This document shows positions 1-9,796 of a DNA stretch of 64,000 bases, one piece after another (positions within the stretch are counted from its first letter, which is position 1; every line of letters starts with the position of its first letter). Source of the DNA: an uncultured Gammaproteobacteria bacterium (GTDB taxonomy: Bacteria; Pseudomonadota; Gammaproteobacteria; Pseudomonadales; Azotimanducaceae); NCBI GenBank assembly GCA_913045175.1, contig CAJWQG010000015.1, positions 1 through 64,000 of the forward strand. Reading direction: 5' to 3'. The translations under genes were made by a program, and so were the position numbers. Under the pieces are notes generated by a model. That model had not been told where the DNA came from and ran no database searches. It was given only the letters and a program-made list of their open reading frames with translations.

Positions 1-1043
1 GATTACCTGAAGTAAATGGCCCTTGTGGATTGACACTCGCATCGACCTCACCATCGTTGTCGTCATCGGCGTCGGCGGTATCGCCAATTCCGTCGCTATC
101 GGTATCCACAGTTTCCGTAGGATCCAAAGGAAAGGTGTCATTGTTGTCAGCTGTACCATCGCCGTCATCATCCAGATCCGCGTTATCACCGATTCCATCC
201 TGATCCGTGTCTACGGATTCCAGTGGATCGGTAGGAAACGCATCATCATCATCGAGCACACCATCATTATCATCATCAGTATCCGTGTCATCGCCGATTC
301 CGTCCTCATCTGTATCGAGAAATGTTTCAACGACAACCTCTACGTTTGCCAGCGAAACGTTTCCCTCCGCATCGGTGCAAACCACTGGAACCTCCGTGGT
401 TTCACCTGCAGGAAATTCCTGCCGGGGTATCGATCATTAAGTCAGGGGCATCGAGATTGTCGGAGCAGGCGATCGGCGCCAGGTAATCAACGATCATTTG
501 TTCTGAACTGGGAATAGCACTGTTACTTGAAATGGTCAGCGCCTCCGAGGGCAACTCTTCAATCACTGGATCAAAAATATCCACAATTGTAGTGGTGGCA
601 TCGATAAAACTTGTCGGCGTCGCTGCGTCTGTCACGCCACCCGCTGGATATGAATTCACGCCATCAGTCGGCAAAGACGACCAACTCAACGTATTGTTGT
701 ATCTAACACTCCCCGCGGTGGTCGTTAGAAACCCATCGGGAATAATTTGATCCGGAACGATCCCATAGACCTCAGCGAACCCGGATGTAGCGAACAGATA
801 GTAATCATCTGTCTGCGAACCTGAAATGTTTGTTAGTCGAAAAAGCTGTGTATCGCCGGTTGAGGTGTTGGTGGCTACCATGTCACAGCAGGACAAGGAA
901 TTATGATTTGCAGCATCCGTCTTCCACTCAATGAACTGTAGCGTACCATCAGCATTACTAAAAACCTCAACGATCTGCCAGCTATGGTGAGCTGCCACAG
1001 CTGGGAACGCGAGCCCCAGTATCAAGAGAAGAAAACGTCGCAT
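1..1043 (-). pseudogene. secreted calcium-binding repeat protein, frameshifted, runs off the left edge
   Basis: The start ATG at 1041-1043 opens a clear signal peptide (MRRFLLLILGL..AVAAHH). About 200 residues of a low-charge secreted domain follow, with a Cys-Cys pair near residue 50. The frame closes at TGA 402-404, but the next frame continues at once with a domain reading VPVVCTDAEGNVSL and then acidic repeats of the thrombospondin type 3 kind. The coding potential therefore shifts by one base near position 405, inside the inverted repeat gcaggaaattcctgc. The gene continues beyond base 1. Its ATG overlaps the TAA of the upstream barrel gene (TAATG), so the two were probably translated together. 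The protein is likely exported and surface exposed; its role is unknown. A sequencing indel is the alternative to a real pseudogene. Confidence 0.7.
2..316 (-). repeat. three 105-bp repeats encoding thrombospondin type 3-like calcium-binding units
   Basis: Read on the minus strand from 316, 211 and 106 are three 35-residue units of the pattern DTDxDGIGDxxDxDDDxDG followed by an FPxDPxE linker. The spaced aspartates are the calcium ligands of thrombospondin type 3 repeats, which form rigid calcium-dependent stalks in secreted proteins. The third unit runs to the window edge, so the copy number is unknown. Confidence 0.8.
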
Positions 1044-1959
1044 TAGAAATTCCACACGGCCCCCAGTCGTATGGTCCAGTCTTTGTAACGCCGGCCGCCT
1101 TCTTCCGCCTTGGCATCGAAATAGCTTGCGCTCAGGTCCATATTCACATTGCCTAGCGGGAAGGCGACACCCAGGTCTGCCCGATGCATTTCGCTGACAA
1201 CTCGATAGGAATAACGATGTGTGCAGCCAGGCTCCGCAAGATCGCATTTATCAAACACCGGGTCCTGGGATTCCGCCGCCTAGTTCACGTCCAGATCTAC
1301 GAACCCTGAAACAGTCGAGGTCAATCCACCTTCACGATAGCCATACTCTGCAAACAAAAATACGAAGGGACGAATCTCGTAATCTACTCCGAAATAGATC
1401 TCCTGGGTCATCGTATCAAACGCCGCATGATCGATTTTTCAGTCTCGCTTTTCTCATCGTGCACCATATCGAGGTAACGATAACCGACTCGCCCGACGGC
1501 ACGTGTAGCAAGTCGGCGATTTAGATTTAAATCAAGGTTGTAGAACACGCCCTCACGTGCATCACTATTGTCATAGTGTAGCACCGTAGCGTTGGAACTA
1601 AGGCCGATCCAATACGCGCCGTATCCTGTTCCCGGTTGATGAGTAACGCTGAATCCCAAAAAGATGGCGACATGATCCAGATCACTGTATTCCTGATGGT
1701 CACTATAGGTAACGTAACCGGATAAAATAAGCTGACTCTTGCTACCAATTTTATTGGAGTAACCACCACCAAAACTGAAAGTAGAAATTACATCTGATAC
1801 CTGATCACCAGATTTATAGGAACGGCTAACGTTATCTTCATGGATAACCATAGCCTGCACTTCACCATACTAGCCAGAGCCATACGCCTCAGCGTGCAAC
1901 CTCGTGCTGGTGGTCGTTCCAAAAACCAACAAAACTATGGAAAAGTAGAGTTTGTTCAT
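1043..1959 (-). pseudogene. outer-membrane beta-barrel protein with two in-frame stops and a frameshift
   Basis: From ATG 1957-1959 a signal peptide (MNKLYFSIVLLVFG..) is followed by alternating amphipathic strands rich in Tyr, Gly and Ser (FSFGGGYSNKIG, LILSGYVTYSD, VGRVGYRYLD). The protein ends in Trp-Asn-Phe, the terminal aromatic signature of outer-membrane barrels. The restored length is about 305 residues. The frame is interrupted by TAG at 1870-1872 (after AYGSG), by loss of one base in an A run near 1433-1437, and by TAG at 1280-1282 (after DLDVN). Both TAGs fit an ancestral CAG. The terminal TAA overlaps the ATG of the next minus-strand gene. The cargo or function is not recognisable. 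Confidence 0.7.
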
Positions 1960-1997
1960 AGAAACTTGAGCTCCGGACGTACTTGATTGGAAACACG

Positions 1998-2726
1998 ATG
2001 AATAGCATATCCGATGTTGACGAAACGCGCAGGCAATTTTTGCTGTACCTATTGTCTACTGGGTCTTTGGCATCGATTCCTGGATGTAGCAGCACAGTTC
2101 AGAGTACACCCGGGATACCCAAGGAATTACCCCCGGGGCGATCCATTTTTGAGCTTGATGGTGACGTACGAGTAAACAACAAGCCTGCAACGTTGCAGAC
2201 GCTCATTCGTCTGGGTGATGTCGTAGAAACCGGTGAAGATAGCTACGTTATTTTTGTGGTTAACAAAGACGCCTTTATTCTTAGAAGCAGCGGCACTATG
2301 TCATTCCCGGAGCCAGTGCCTTCTCCTACGGTCACACCAACCGCGTTCAATCTGGATAAAGGCAAAGCGTTGTCTGTCCTCGCGTCCCGCAAAACCAGGA
2401 TCGTCACTCCCAACGCTGTCGTGGGCATCAGAGGGACTGGCGTCTATCTTGAGACGCAGCCAGACCTGTCCTATGTCTGCACCTGCTATGGTGTCGCCGA
2501 TCTTGCTCCCGCTGATAATCCGGGGATTACCGAAACTATCGAAGCAACACATCACGATGAGCAACGATATATTCTTACCGATCCGAATATACAAAACCGA
2601 ATCCAACCTGCGCCTTTCGTAAACCACGACGACCAGGAATTGCTGCTGATCGAAACACTAGCAGGTAGAACACCGCCCTGCTCTGTACCTAAAACGGTAA
2701 CCAGGACCCGGCCACAGTATCGCTAG
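1998..2726 (+). CDS. FecR-domain lipoprotein-like protein
   Basis: I chose the ATG at 1998 over the in-frame TTG at 1983. It gives an N-terminus with a twin-arginine-like stretch (ETRRQFLLYLL) and a lipobox-like SIPGC near residue 32, suggesting a Tat- or Sec-exported lipoprotein. Residues 50-150 resemble FecR domains: a glycine-containing beta-rich segment (IFELDGDVRVN, LRLGDVVETGEDSYVIFVV, RIVTPNAVVGIRGTGVYLE) in which the final VRGTxF-type motif is typical. Such domains act in periplasmic sensing or surface assembly and often sit beside repeat proteins. It lies divergently from the damaged barrel gene and directly upstream of the ABC exporter genes, with which it may share a transcript. 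Its precise role is unknown. Confidence 0.7.
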   Translation: MNSISDVDETRRQFLLYLLSTGSLASIPGCSSTVQSTPGIPKELPPGRSIFELDGDVRVNNKPATLQTLIRLGDVVETGEDSYVIFVVNKDAFILRSSGTMSFPEPVPSPTVTPTAFNLDKGKALSVLASRKTRIVTPNAVVGIRGTGVYLETQPDLSYVCTCYGVADLAPADNPGITETIEATHHDEQRYILTDPNIQNRIQPAPFVNHDDQELLLIETLAGRTPPCSVPKTVTRTRPQYR

Positions 2727-2741
2727 GAGTGATGAAAAATA

Positions 2742-3977
2742 GTGGAAGACAAGAAAGCCCTGCTTGGCGAACTCAGTATCGACGAAAATCAGCGTACTGC
2801 AGACGGCCGCACGCCAAGACTAGTGATCACCTGTATTGGCACACTACTACTCGCGGCCGCTGCCTGGTTTTGGCTTTTACCTGCTAACGAACCCGTAGAA
2901 GTCCGTATCGCATCCGCTCGTTCTGCGGACGATCAGACGATGAATAATAGCAACGCTGTGTTGGAAGCAAGCGGTTATGTAACGGCCAGGCGACAGGCAA
3001 CTGTGTCATCCAAGTATACCGGTCAGGTCATTGACGTCTTTGTTGAAGAAGGCATGGTTGTTGAAAAGAACCAGCTCCTGGCAAAGCTAGATGATCAAAC
3101 TCAGCGAGCGCAGCTCGCGCTTTCCGAGGCTCAGCTAAACGCCACAGCTTCTCGACTCAATGAAGTCAGAGTACAACTACAGGAGGCGGAGCTTGCGCAT
3201 GATCGCACCATAGAGCTCGCAGACAAGAAACTGGCCAGCGAAGCCGACCTGGACAGTACCCGTCTCGCGGTCAGTCGATTAAAAGCACGTCTTGAGTCCC
3301 TTGCCTCAGAAATTGAAGTGGGTGAAAAAAGCCTCGCAATTCAACAGCAGCAATTGAATGACACAGAGATTCGCGCTCCGTTCGCGGGGGTGGTTATCGC
3401 CAAAGCGGCGCAGCCTGGAGAAATGATTTCACCCGTATCAGCTGGAGGTGGCTTTACGCGAACTGGCATTTGCACCATTGTCGACATGGCGTCTTTGGAA
3501 ATCGAAGTGGATGTAAACGAGTCCTATATCAATCGAGTTAAGCCGGATCAACCGGCGACCGCGACACTAGACTCCTACGAAGACTGGCGGATACCAGCAA
3601 AGGTTATTACTATCATCCCCACAGCGGATCGTAACAAGGCCACCGTGAGGGTACGTATCGCGTTTCTTGAAACGGATACCCGAATTTTGCCCGATATGGG
3701 TGTCAAAGTTTCATTCCTGGAAGAAACAGAAGAATCCACCACGCAATTGACTGGCGTGATGATATCCGGGACTGCTATTGCATCGATTGATGATGAGTCA
3801 GTGGTATTTGTCGTTGCCAACGATGTGGTAGAGCGGAGAAGCGTAAGAGTGGGTCCAAAGCAAGGGAGTTCGCGCAACATTGTTTCAGGATTAAGAGCAG
3901 GCGAGAAAGTCGTCACCAACCTATCGGATGAGCTTATTGCCTCACTGGAAGATGGGCAACGCGTATTAGCTAATTAA
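2742..3977 (+). CDS. MacA/HlyD-type periplasmic adaptor subunit
   Basis: This 411-residue membrane fusion protein starts at a GTG. One N-terminal transmembrane segment lies at about residues 27-46. Next come the first half of a lipoyl-like domain (VSSKYTGQVIDVFVEEGMVV), a long alpha-helical hairpin (about 115-205) and the second lipoyl half (DTEIRAPFAGVVI). Beta-barrel and membrane-proximal domains end in the GLRAGEKVVT motif. Such adaptors link an inner-membrane pump to an outer-membrane channel. The next three genes encode the ATPase and two FtsX-type permeases, so this is the adaptor of a MacAB-like or related ABC exporter. The substrate is unknown. No TolC-like gene is present in the window. 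Confidence 0.88.
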   Translation: MEDKKALLGELSIDENQRTADGRTPRLVITCIGTLLLAAAAWFWLLPANEPVEVRIASARSADDQTMNNSNAVLEASGYVTARRQATVSSKYTGQVIDVFVEEGMVVEKNQLLAKLDDQTQRAQLALSEAQLNATASRLNEVRVQLQEAELAHDRTIELADKKLASEADLDSTRLAVSRLKARLESLASEIEVGEKSLAIQQQQLNDTEIRAPFAGVVIAKAAQPGEMISPVSAGGGFTRTGICTIVDMASLEIEVDVNESYINRVKPDQPATATLDSYEDWRIPAKVITIIPTADRNKATVRVRIAFLETDTRILPDMGVKVSFLEETEESTTQLTGVMISGTAIASIDDESVVFVVANDVVERRSVRVGPKQGSSRNIVSGLRAGEKVVTNLSDELIASLEDGQRVLAN

Positions 3978-3988
3978 GTGGAAGCAAC

Positions 3989-4678
3989 ATGTCAGACACC
4001 CTGATCGAAGTCAGCAACGTTTCAAAAATCTATCAACGCGGCAAAATGGACGTTCCTGTATTAGAAAGCCTTAACCTCACGGTCGACCAGGGTGACTTCC
4101 TCGCGTTAATGGGTCCGTCCGGTTCCGGAAAAACTACCCTGCTCAATCTTATTGGGGGCCTAGATGTGCCAACAAGCGGCTCAATCAGGATCGGCAGCGA
4201 AAACATCGATCAGCTGTCACAGGGACAACTTGCCACCTGGCGTTCCCGCAACGTTGGTTTTGTATTCCAGTTTTACAATCTTCTGCCGGTACTTACTGCA
4301 TCAAAAAACGTCGAGTTACCATTACTGCTTACAGGTCTCTCAGGCAAGGAAAGAAAGAAAAGAGCGCAGGCCGCACTCTCTGTTGTCGGTTTGGAAGATC
4401 GTGCCAATCACAGACCTGCCGAGTTGTCCGGGGGGCAGGAACAACGGGTCGCGATCGCCCGGGCAATAGTCTCTGATCCTGAATTGCTCGTTTGCGATGA
4501 ACCGACTGGAGATCTCGACCGAACCACCGCTGATGAGATTCTGGAGCTAATTCAGCTACTAAACAAAGACTACGGCAAGACGGTTTTAATGGTGACTCAT
4601 GATCCTAAAGCCGCTGATCACGCGAGCCATAGTCTTCACCTTGATAAGGGGCGGCTAATTGAGGCTCAACCCGCATGA
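3989..4678 (+). CDS. ABC transporter ATP-binding protein, MacB/LolD class
   Basis: The 229-residue ATPase has a Walker A motif GPSGSGKTT near residue 40, the Q-loop FQFYNLLP, the signature LSGGQEQR near residue 144, Walker [13 protein letters not shown] and the switch histidine in MVTHDP. This compact form is typical of the MacB, LolD and FtsE class, which drives mechanotransmission rather than classical import. The last codons overlap the next gene through ATGA, indicating translational coupling. It presumably energises the two following permeases together with the adaptor upstream. Confidence 0.93.
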   Translation: MSDTLIEVSNVSKIYQRGKMDVPVLESLNLTVDQGDFLALMGPSGSGKTTLLNLIGGLDVPTSGSIRIGSENIDQLSQGQLATWRSRNVGFVFQFYNLLPVLTASKNVELPLLLTGLSGKERKKRAQAALSVVGLEDRANHRPAELSGGQEQRVAIARAIVSDPELLVCDEPTGDLDRTTADEILELIQLLNKDYGKTVLMVTHDPKAADHASHSLHLDKGRLIEAQPA

Positions 4679-5832
4679 AATTTTCAGGACTTATCTGGGC
4701 CGCCGTATATCGCAAGCCCATTCGCAGTTCTCTGACACTCGGTAGCCTATTCGTCGCTTTTCTACTGTTTGGATTGCTGCATTCGGTCTCTGTTGCATTC
4801 ACTCAAGGGGTTGATTTCGCCGGGGTCGATCGACTGATCGTCGCCCCCAAGTATTCAATCATCGATGACATACCGCTGAACTACCAAAGAAGGATCGCGG
4901 GTGTTGATGGCGTGGAACTGATTGCCTATCGCTCTTGGTTTGGCGGCACCTACCAGAACAACAAACAATTCTTCTCCCGCTGGCCCGTGCCCCCGAAAGA
5001 GTTTCTTGATATCTACCCGGAATTTATCATCGCAGATGAACAGCGTGAGGCTTTTATCAGCACTCGTACCGGCGCCATTGTCGGTCGTGATGTCGCCACC
5101 GCATTTGATCTGAAAGTCGGTGACAGAATGCCGTTGATTCCCAATATATGGATGAACAAAGATAACGGACCCTGGGTATTCGACCTGGTGGGTATTTTCG
5201 ATGGCGCAGACGAATCGGTCGATACGAATCAGATGTTCATGAGCTACGACTTTTTCGACGAATACCGTACTCAGAGCCAGGGCGGTGTCGGCACGTTCGT
5301 CGTTCGGATAACGGACCCTGACCGTACAGCAGCCATCGCTGCCGAAATAGACGCGATGTTTGCTAATAGTTCTGATGAAACTAAAACAACAACCGAAAAA
5401 GCCTACAACCAGATGTTTGCCAACCAGCTGGGCGACATTGGTTTTATCATGACCGGCATCCTGTCTGCTGTGTTCTTTACCATTTTGCTCTTAACGGGCA
5501 ACACGATGGCCCAGGCAATCCGCGAGCGAATTCCGGAACTCGCGATTCTTAAAACCGTCGGCTTCTCTAATGTCACCGTGCTGATCCTGGTACTTTGTGA
5601 GTCACTACTCATTGCGCTCCTGGGATGCATTCCCGGGCTCCTGGTCGCCAGTATGTTAATGCCTGCATTAAGTGGCGCTGTCCCCTTCTTCGGAGACGTT
5701 CAGATGACGCCGCTAATATACATACAGGGAATTCTGCTAGCACTTGCTCTCGGCGTCATCGTTGGTCTGCCTCCAGCCGTTCGGGCCATGAAACTCAATA
5801 TTGTTGACGCACTGGGGGAACACGCAGCCTAA
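4675..5832 (+). CDS. FtsX-type ABC permease, first of a pair
   Basis: This 385-residue permease has one transmembrane helix near residues 16-38, a large periplasmic domain (about 40-255) and three helices near the C-terminus (about 257-280, 305-335, 345-370). This is the FtsX/MacB permease layout. The segment containing RIPELAILKTVGFSN before the last helices is characteristic of the family. The start overlaps the ATPase stop, and the stop TAA overlaps the start of the second permease (TAATG). It therefore belongs to a four-gene exporter operon that uses two separate permease subunits instead of one MacB fusion. Confidence 0.9.
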   Translation: MKFSGLIWAAVYRKPIRSSLTLGSLFVAFLLFGLLHSVSVAFTQGVDFAGVDRLIVAPKYSIIDDIPLNYQRRIAGVDGVELIAYRSWFGGTYQNNKQFFSRWPVPPKEFLDIYPEFIIADEQREAFISTRTGAIVGRDVATAFDLKVGDRMPLIPNIWMNKDNGPWVFDLVGIFDGADESVDTNQMFMSYDFFDEYRTQSQGGVGTFVVRITDPDRTAAIAAEIDAMFANSSDETKTTTEKAYNQMFANQLGDIGFIMTGILSAVFFTILLLTGNTMAQAIRERIPELAILKTVGFSNVTVLILVLCESLLIALLGCIPGLLVASMLMPALSGAVPFFGDVQMTPLIYIQGILLALALGVIVGLPPAVRAMKLNIVDALGEHAA

Positions 5833-7016
5833 TGAATTCCCTAAGTCAGATCAGTGCCATAACAATGATGAATTTACACAATCTGCCGGCAAGAATTGGC
5901 TCGTCGCTGGTTATCGTTGTTGGCATTGCTGGCGTCGTCGCAGTTCTTGTCGCTATTTTGTCGATGGCAAAGGGATTTGAAGCGACCCTCCAGGGTAGCG
6001 GATCTCCTGACCGCGCGATCGTGCTCCGCGGCGGTTCAACGAGCGAAATGGCGAGCAGCCTTTCTTCGCAGCAGACAAACTTGATCTCCACGAAACCTGG
6101 AATTCTGAACACCGACAAAGGCCTGCTTGCGGCTAAAGAAACGTACGTTATTGCGGATATTCGCAAACGCGCCAATAATTCCCCGGCGAACATGCCGATG
6201 CGCGGCGTTGACCAGAACTCATTCGAGATCAGAGAGGAAGTCGAAATTGTAGAGGGTCGTAATATTGAATTCGGTCGATTCGAACTCATTGCAGGCATCA
6301 AAGCTGCCGACCAGTTTCAAGGTATTGATCTCGGCAGCGAACTTAATATTCGAGGGGCGGCCTGGAAAGTTGTAGGACTGTTCGAGGCAGGTGGTGGCAT
6401 CTACGAGTCTGAGGTATGGGTCGACAACGTTGTGCTGCGCCAAAACCTGAAACGAGGCGGCGGCTCTAATTCACTATTCGTGAAATTGGAATCACCCGCT
6501 GATTTTGATGTATTCGAACAGGCATTGCAGGACGATCCGCAACTCGAAACTAACGTGCTTAGAGAATCCACCTACTATGCGGCGCAGTCTGTTAGCACAA
6601 CTGCGATGATCACCAACTTTGGCTATGCCGTAGGCATAATAATGGCGATCGGCGCCATCTTCGCCGCACTTAATACCATGTATTCCGCTGTGTCGGCTCG
6701 ATCAGTAGAAATCGCGACGCTCCGGGCATTGGGCTTCGGGCAGGTGCCCATTGTGATTTCAGTGATGGTTGAGGCGCTGGCCCTTGCCATGATTGGCGGA
6801 TTAATTGGGGCAACCCTGGCCTACCTGCTGTTCAACGGCTATACCGCGTCAACCTGGGGAGGTACTTTTTCCCAGGTATCATTTGATTTTGCCGTTACGC
6901 CAGAACTGTTGACCAGAGGCATTACCTGGTCTTGCCTGCTTGGATTGATCGGCGGATTATTCCCGTCGATCACTGCCGCTCGACAACCTATCACTGTAGC
7001 CTTAAGGGGCATGTAA
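5832..7016 (+). CDS. FtsX-type ABC permease, second of a pair
   Basis: This 394-residue paralogue of the preceding permease has an N-terminal helix near residues 20-42, a periplasmic core domain and three C-terminal helices (about 257-285, 307-340, 355-385). The conserved cytoplasmic segment SARSVEIATLRALGFGQ corresponds to the coupling region of MacB-type permeases. The final residues, ITAARQPITVALRGM, match the usual family ending. It probably heterodimerises with the upstream permease on the shared ATPase. Translation is coupled through TAATG at its start. Confidence 0.9.
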   Translation: MNSLSQISAITMMNLHNLPARIGSSLVIVVGIAGVVAVLVAILSMAKGFEATLQGSGSPDRAIVLRGGSTSEMASSLSSQQTNLISTKPGILNTDKGLLAAKETYVIADIRKRANNSPANMPMRGVDQNSFEIREEVEIVEGRNIEFGRFELIAGIKAADQFQGIDLGSELNIRGAAWKVVGLFEAGGGIYESEVWVDNVVLRQNLKRGGGSNSLFVKLESPADFDVFEQALQDDPQLETNVLRESTYYAAQSVSTTAMITNFGYAVGIIMAIGAIFAALNTMYSAVSARSVEIATLRALGFGQVPIVISVMVEALALAMIGGLIGATLAYLLFNGYTASTWGGTFSQVSFDFAVTPELLTRGITWSCLLGLIGGLFPSITAARQPITVALRGM

Positions 7017-7018
7017 CC

Positions 7019-8158
7019 TTGCCAGTTATTACCTGTATTGAAGACCTGCGCGCTCTGTATAAGCGACGCGTGCCAAAGATGTTCTACGACTACTGCGAGT
7101 CCGGGTCGTGGACCGAAAGCACCTTTAGAGCTAACGCCAACGCGTTCGAAAAAATCAAGCTTCGACAGCGTGTTCTGGTGGATATGGAAAATCGTTCTCT
7201 AAAAACCACAATGGCAGGACAAGAGGTAGCGTTTCCCATGGTCCTTGCCCCGGTGGGACTTACGGGTATGCAACATGCCGACGGAGAAATTCTGGCGGCC
7301 CGTGCAGCTGAGAAACTTGGTGTACCGTTTACGCTATCAACCATGAGTATCTGCTCCATAGAGGATGTTGCCGCAAAGACCGAGAAACCATTTTGGTTTC
7401 AACTTTACGTAATGCGAGACAGGGATTTTGTCGCCGATCTGATCGATAGAGCGAAGAACGCTGGATGTTCTGCACTGGTGCTCACTGCGGATTTACAATT
7501 GCTTGGTCAGCGCCATCAAGATTTAAAAAACGGACTTTCAGCACCGCCCCGCTTAACGTTGAAGAACATGCTCAACATGTCACTCTATCCCGGCTGGGGG
7601 TTGCGTATGCTCGCCACACCGCGGCGTAGCTTTGGCAACATCATGGGTCATGTAGATGAACTTACTGACATGGGATCTCTGTTGTCGTGGACTGCGCGGC
7701 AATTCGACCCCAAGCTTAACTGGGACGATGTCGAATGGATCAAGGAACGATGGGGTGGAAAACTTATTCTCAAGGGCGTCATGGATCCAGCGGATGCACT
7801 CATGGCTTCACGCAGTGGCGCTGATGCCCTCGTCGTTTCTAATCATGGCGGTCGTCAGCTCGATGGTGCGCCAGCCACAATCAACGCATTACCGGCAATT
7901 GTGGATGCTGTCGGTCAGGACATAGAAGTCTGGCTCGATGGCGGTATTCGGTCAGGACAGGACGTTTTCAAGGCCATTGCGCTTGGCGCCAAAGGCACCA
8001 TGGTAGGTCGTCCGTATATCTACGGATTGGGTGCCATGGGTGAAGCCGGCGTGGCCACAGCCATCTCGATAATTTCCAAGGAACTGGACCTCACCATGGC
8101 CTTATGTGGCTTGCGGGATATCAATGACGTCACCAAATCCGTGATATGGAAGGAGTAG
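7019..8158 (+). CDS. FMN-dependent alpha-hydroxy-acid oxidase/dehydrogenase (LldD family)
   Basis: I place the start at TTG 7019, two bases after the permease stop, with AAGGGG about ten bases upstream. The N-terminus then reads MPVITCIEDLRALYKRRVPKMFYDY, as in lactate dehydrogenase and glycolate oxidase relatives. Family markers are APVGLTGM, FQLYVMRD (substrate tyrosine), the active-site lysine in LILKGV, the catalytic histidine in SNHGGRQLDG and the phosphate-binding DGGIRSGQDVFKAIALGAKGTMVGRPY. The enzyme is a TIM barrel of about 380 residues oxidising a 2-hydroxy acid to a 2-oxo acid. The substrate cannot be told from sequence. Its tight spacing to the exporter suggests co-transcription. 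Confidence 0.87.
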   Translation: MPVITCIEDLRALYKRRVPKMFYDYCESGSWTESTFRANANAFEKIKLRQRVLVDMENRSLKTTMAGQEVAFPMVLAPVGLTGMQHADGEILAARAAEKLGVPFTLSTMSICSIEDVAAKTEKPFWFQLYVMRDRDFVADLIDRAKNAGCSALVLTADLQLLGQRHQDLKNGLSAPPRLTLKNMLNMSLYPGWGLRMLATPRRSFGNIMGHVDELTDMGSLLSWTARQFDPKLNWDDVEWIKERWGGKLILKGVMDPADALMASRSGADALVVSNHGGRQLDGAPATINALPAIVDAVGQDIEVWLDGGIRSGQDVFKAIALGAKGTMVGRPYIYGLGAMGEAGVATAISIISKELDLTMALCGLRDINDVTKSVIWKE

Positions 8159-8173
8159 CTATAAGTTACTGGT

Positions 8174-8950
8174 TCACTGCCAAAATCGTTCAGATTTCAT
8201 CCAGGCTCTGATCGGATATAGCTCTCCAGTCAGCATGTCTGATGCTGGTGAAGCGAGGAATACCGCAAGATCTGCTACGTTCTCAGGCTCCGGCGGCAAG
8301 GTTAACGGGGGTAAAGGATTACCATCTTCGTCTTCTCTTGAAGGGATAATTCCATAACCCTTGAGTTCCTCCGTAGCGATCAGACCCGGCAAAATAGCGT
8401 TCACGTTGATATTATCTTTCGACCACATCATGGCGAGATTGTTGGTCAGACTCAGTACTGCCGCCTTGGCAGCTGAATAATGAAGCTGGCCGGGGTTGCC
8501 CTTACTACCTGCAGTAGAAGAAATATTAATGATCTTCCCGCCGCCCTGCTTAAGCATCTGACGTCCTGCCGACATACAACAGATAAAGCAGCCTGTTAGA
8601 TTCTGTTCAATAATGTCGTTCCACTCGTCTAATGGCGTGTCTTCTGCTGCATGACCTTTGCCCCAGCGCCCGGCGTTATTAACGATGGCATCCAATGCAC
8701 CATATTCCTTCACAGTCTGTTCGATCATGCTGTCGACCTGTTCAGGTACGGTGATGTCTACTGAAACGGCAAGCGCATTACCGCCATCCGCTTTCACCTC
8801 GTCAACGATCTTCTGACAGCTTTCCAGGTTTCTGCTTGTCACGACAACATTAGCACCGGCTTCTGCGTACTGCTTCACCATCGATCTACCCAAGCCACCT
8901 GCTCCACCGGTAATAATCGCCGCCTTGCCATCGAGTCTAAAACTGGACAT
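8174..8950 (-). CDS. short-chain dehydrogenase/reductase
   Basis: This classical SDR of 258 residues has the cofactor motif TGGAGGLG near residue 15, the structural NNAG, catalytic Ser in INISSTAGS, and Tyr-Lys in YSAAK. The post-glycine arginine in VVTSRN suggests possible NADPH use. A strong ribosome site (AGGAAAAG) precedes the ATG at 8948-8950. It faces the FMN oxidase convergently, with only about 15 bases between the stops. The substrate is unknown. Confidence 0.88.
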   Translation of the reverse strand: MSSFRLDGKAAIITGGAGGLGRSMVKQYAEAGANVVVTSRNLESCQKIVDEVKADGGNALAVSVDITVPEQVDSMIEQTVKEYGALDAIVNNAGRWGKGHAAEDTPLDEWNDIIEQNLTGCFICCMSAGRQMLKQGGGKIINISSTAGSKGNPGQLHYSAAKAAVLSLTNNLAMMWSKDNINVNAILPGLIATEELKGYGIIPSREDEDGNPLPPLTLPPEPENVADLAVFLASPASDMLTGELYPIRAWMKSERFWQ

Positions 8951-9025
8951 ATCTTTTCCTAATCAAATGAATTAACGGGCCGGACTAAAGCACATCGAGC
9001 CGACTGGTGCAAAAATTATCGGAGA

Positions 9026-9796
9026 CTACCTTTCGAAGCTATCCTCTGGTCCAACGACAACCGGATGTGCCTGAACTGAAGGAGGAGCCATCAGTCTTTT
9101 CTGGCGTTCGGTTAACTCGGGAAAATCATCAGTATTGTATGGCTCGATACGCCAGGAGGAATGTGGCGGAGAATACTTATAGAGTAGCGTGCGTCGTTCA
9201 TGATCTGCAGTCCAGGTTTGCGTGCCGTGAATCAATGCCTCTGTAAATATCAACACGTCTCCAGCCTGCATTGGGGGCTGCACAACATAGGGGGTAGATC
9301 GTCCGAAGGTCCTGACGTCATGAGGTAGCTGATTGAGGTAGTTTGTTTTGTGACTTCCCGGAACACACACAAAGCCGCCCGCTCCTGCTGGCGCATCAGT
9401 AAGATTACAGGTCGCAACGGTTAGCCCATTACGCATCTCGCCATCTTTATAGTAGTACCAATGATCCGATTCATTTCCTCGCGGCCCGCCGTGCAACTGG
9501 CTCCGCCGCCCACCATTGCGCATGAAAATACAGTAGTCGTGATCTATCCGAAGCTGACGACCCATCAGTTCAACCAGGTACTCGAGTACGACAGGATGAT
9601 CCATCAGATCAACAAACGGTTGTCCCCACTGGGAAACGCCACCAAATCGTCGAAACGGACCGTCTGATGGTTCTCTGGGCCAGGCCTTATCCGCTAACTC
9701 AATATAGGTTCTACATTCTTCATCTGACAATACTCCCGGAATAACAATGAATCCCTGAAGGTCAAAAACGAACTTTTCCTCATCAGTCATCGGCAT
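9026..9796 (-). CDS. phytanoyl-CoA dioxygenase (PhyH) family protein
   Basis: The 256-residue protein shows the PhyH outline. It opens with FVFDLQGFIVIPGVLSDEEC. A central segment holds QLHGGPRG, and a distal histidine-containing strand reads GDVLIFTEALIHGTQTWTADHERRTLLYKYSP, with the arginine expected to bind 2-oxoglutarate. Members are Fe(II)/2-oxoglutarate oxygenases acting on lipids or secondary metabolites. The first metal motif (HxD) is less clear than usual, so activity is not certain. AAGG lies upstream of the ATG at 9794-9796. It is divergent from the ArsC-like gene across an AT-rich spacer. Confidence 0.82.
   Translation of the reverse strand: MPMTDEEKFVFDLQGFIVIPGVLSDEECRTYIELADKAWPREPSDGPFRRFGGVSQWGQPFVDLMDHPVVLEYLVELMGRQLRIDHDYCIFMRNGGRRSQLHGGPRGNESDHWYYYKDGEMRNGLTVATCNLTDAPAGAGGFVCVPGSHKTNYLNQLPHDVRTFGRSTPYVVQPPMQAGDVLIFTEALIHGTQTWTADHERRTLLYKYSPPHSSWRIEPYNTDDFPELTERQKRLMAPPSVQAHPVVVGPEDSFER

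Noticed and set aside
23-517. Plus-strand open frame rich in Ile and Val
   Set aside because: It is the reverse reading of the GAT-rich calcium repeats on the minus strand; its composition is an artefact of that repeat.
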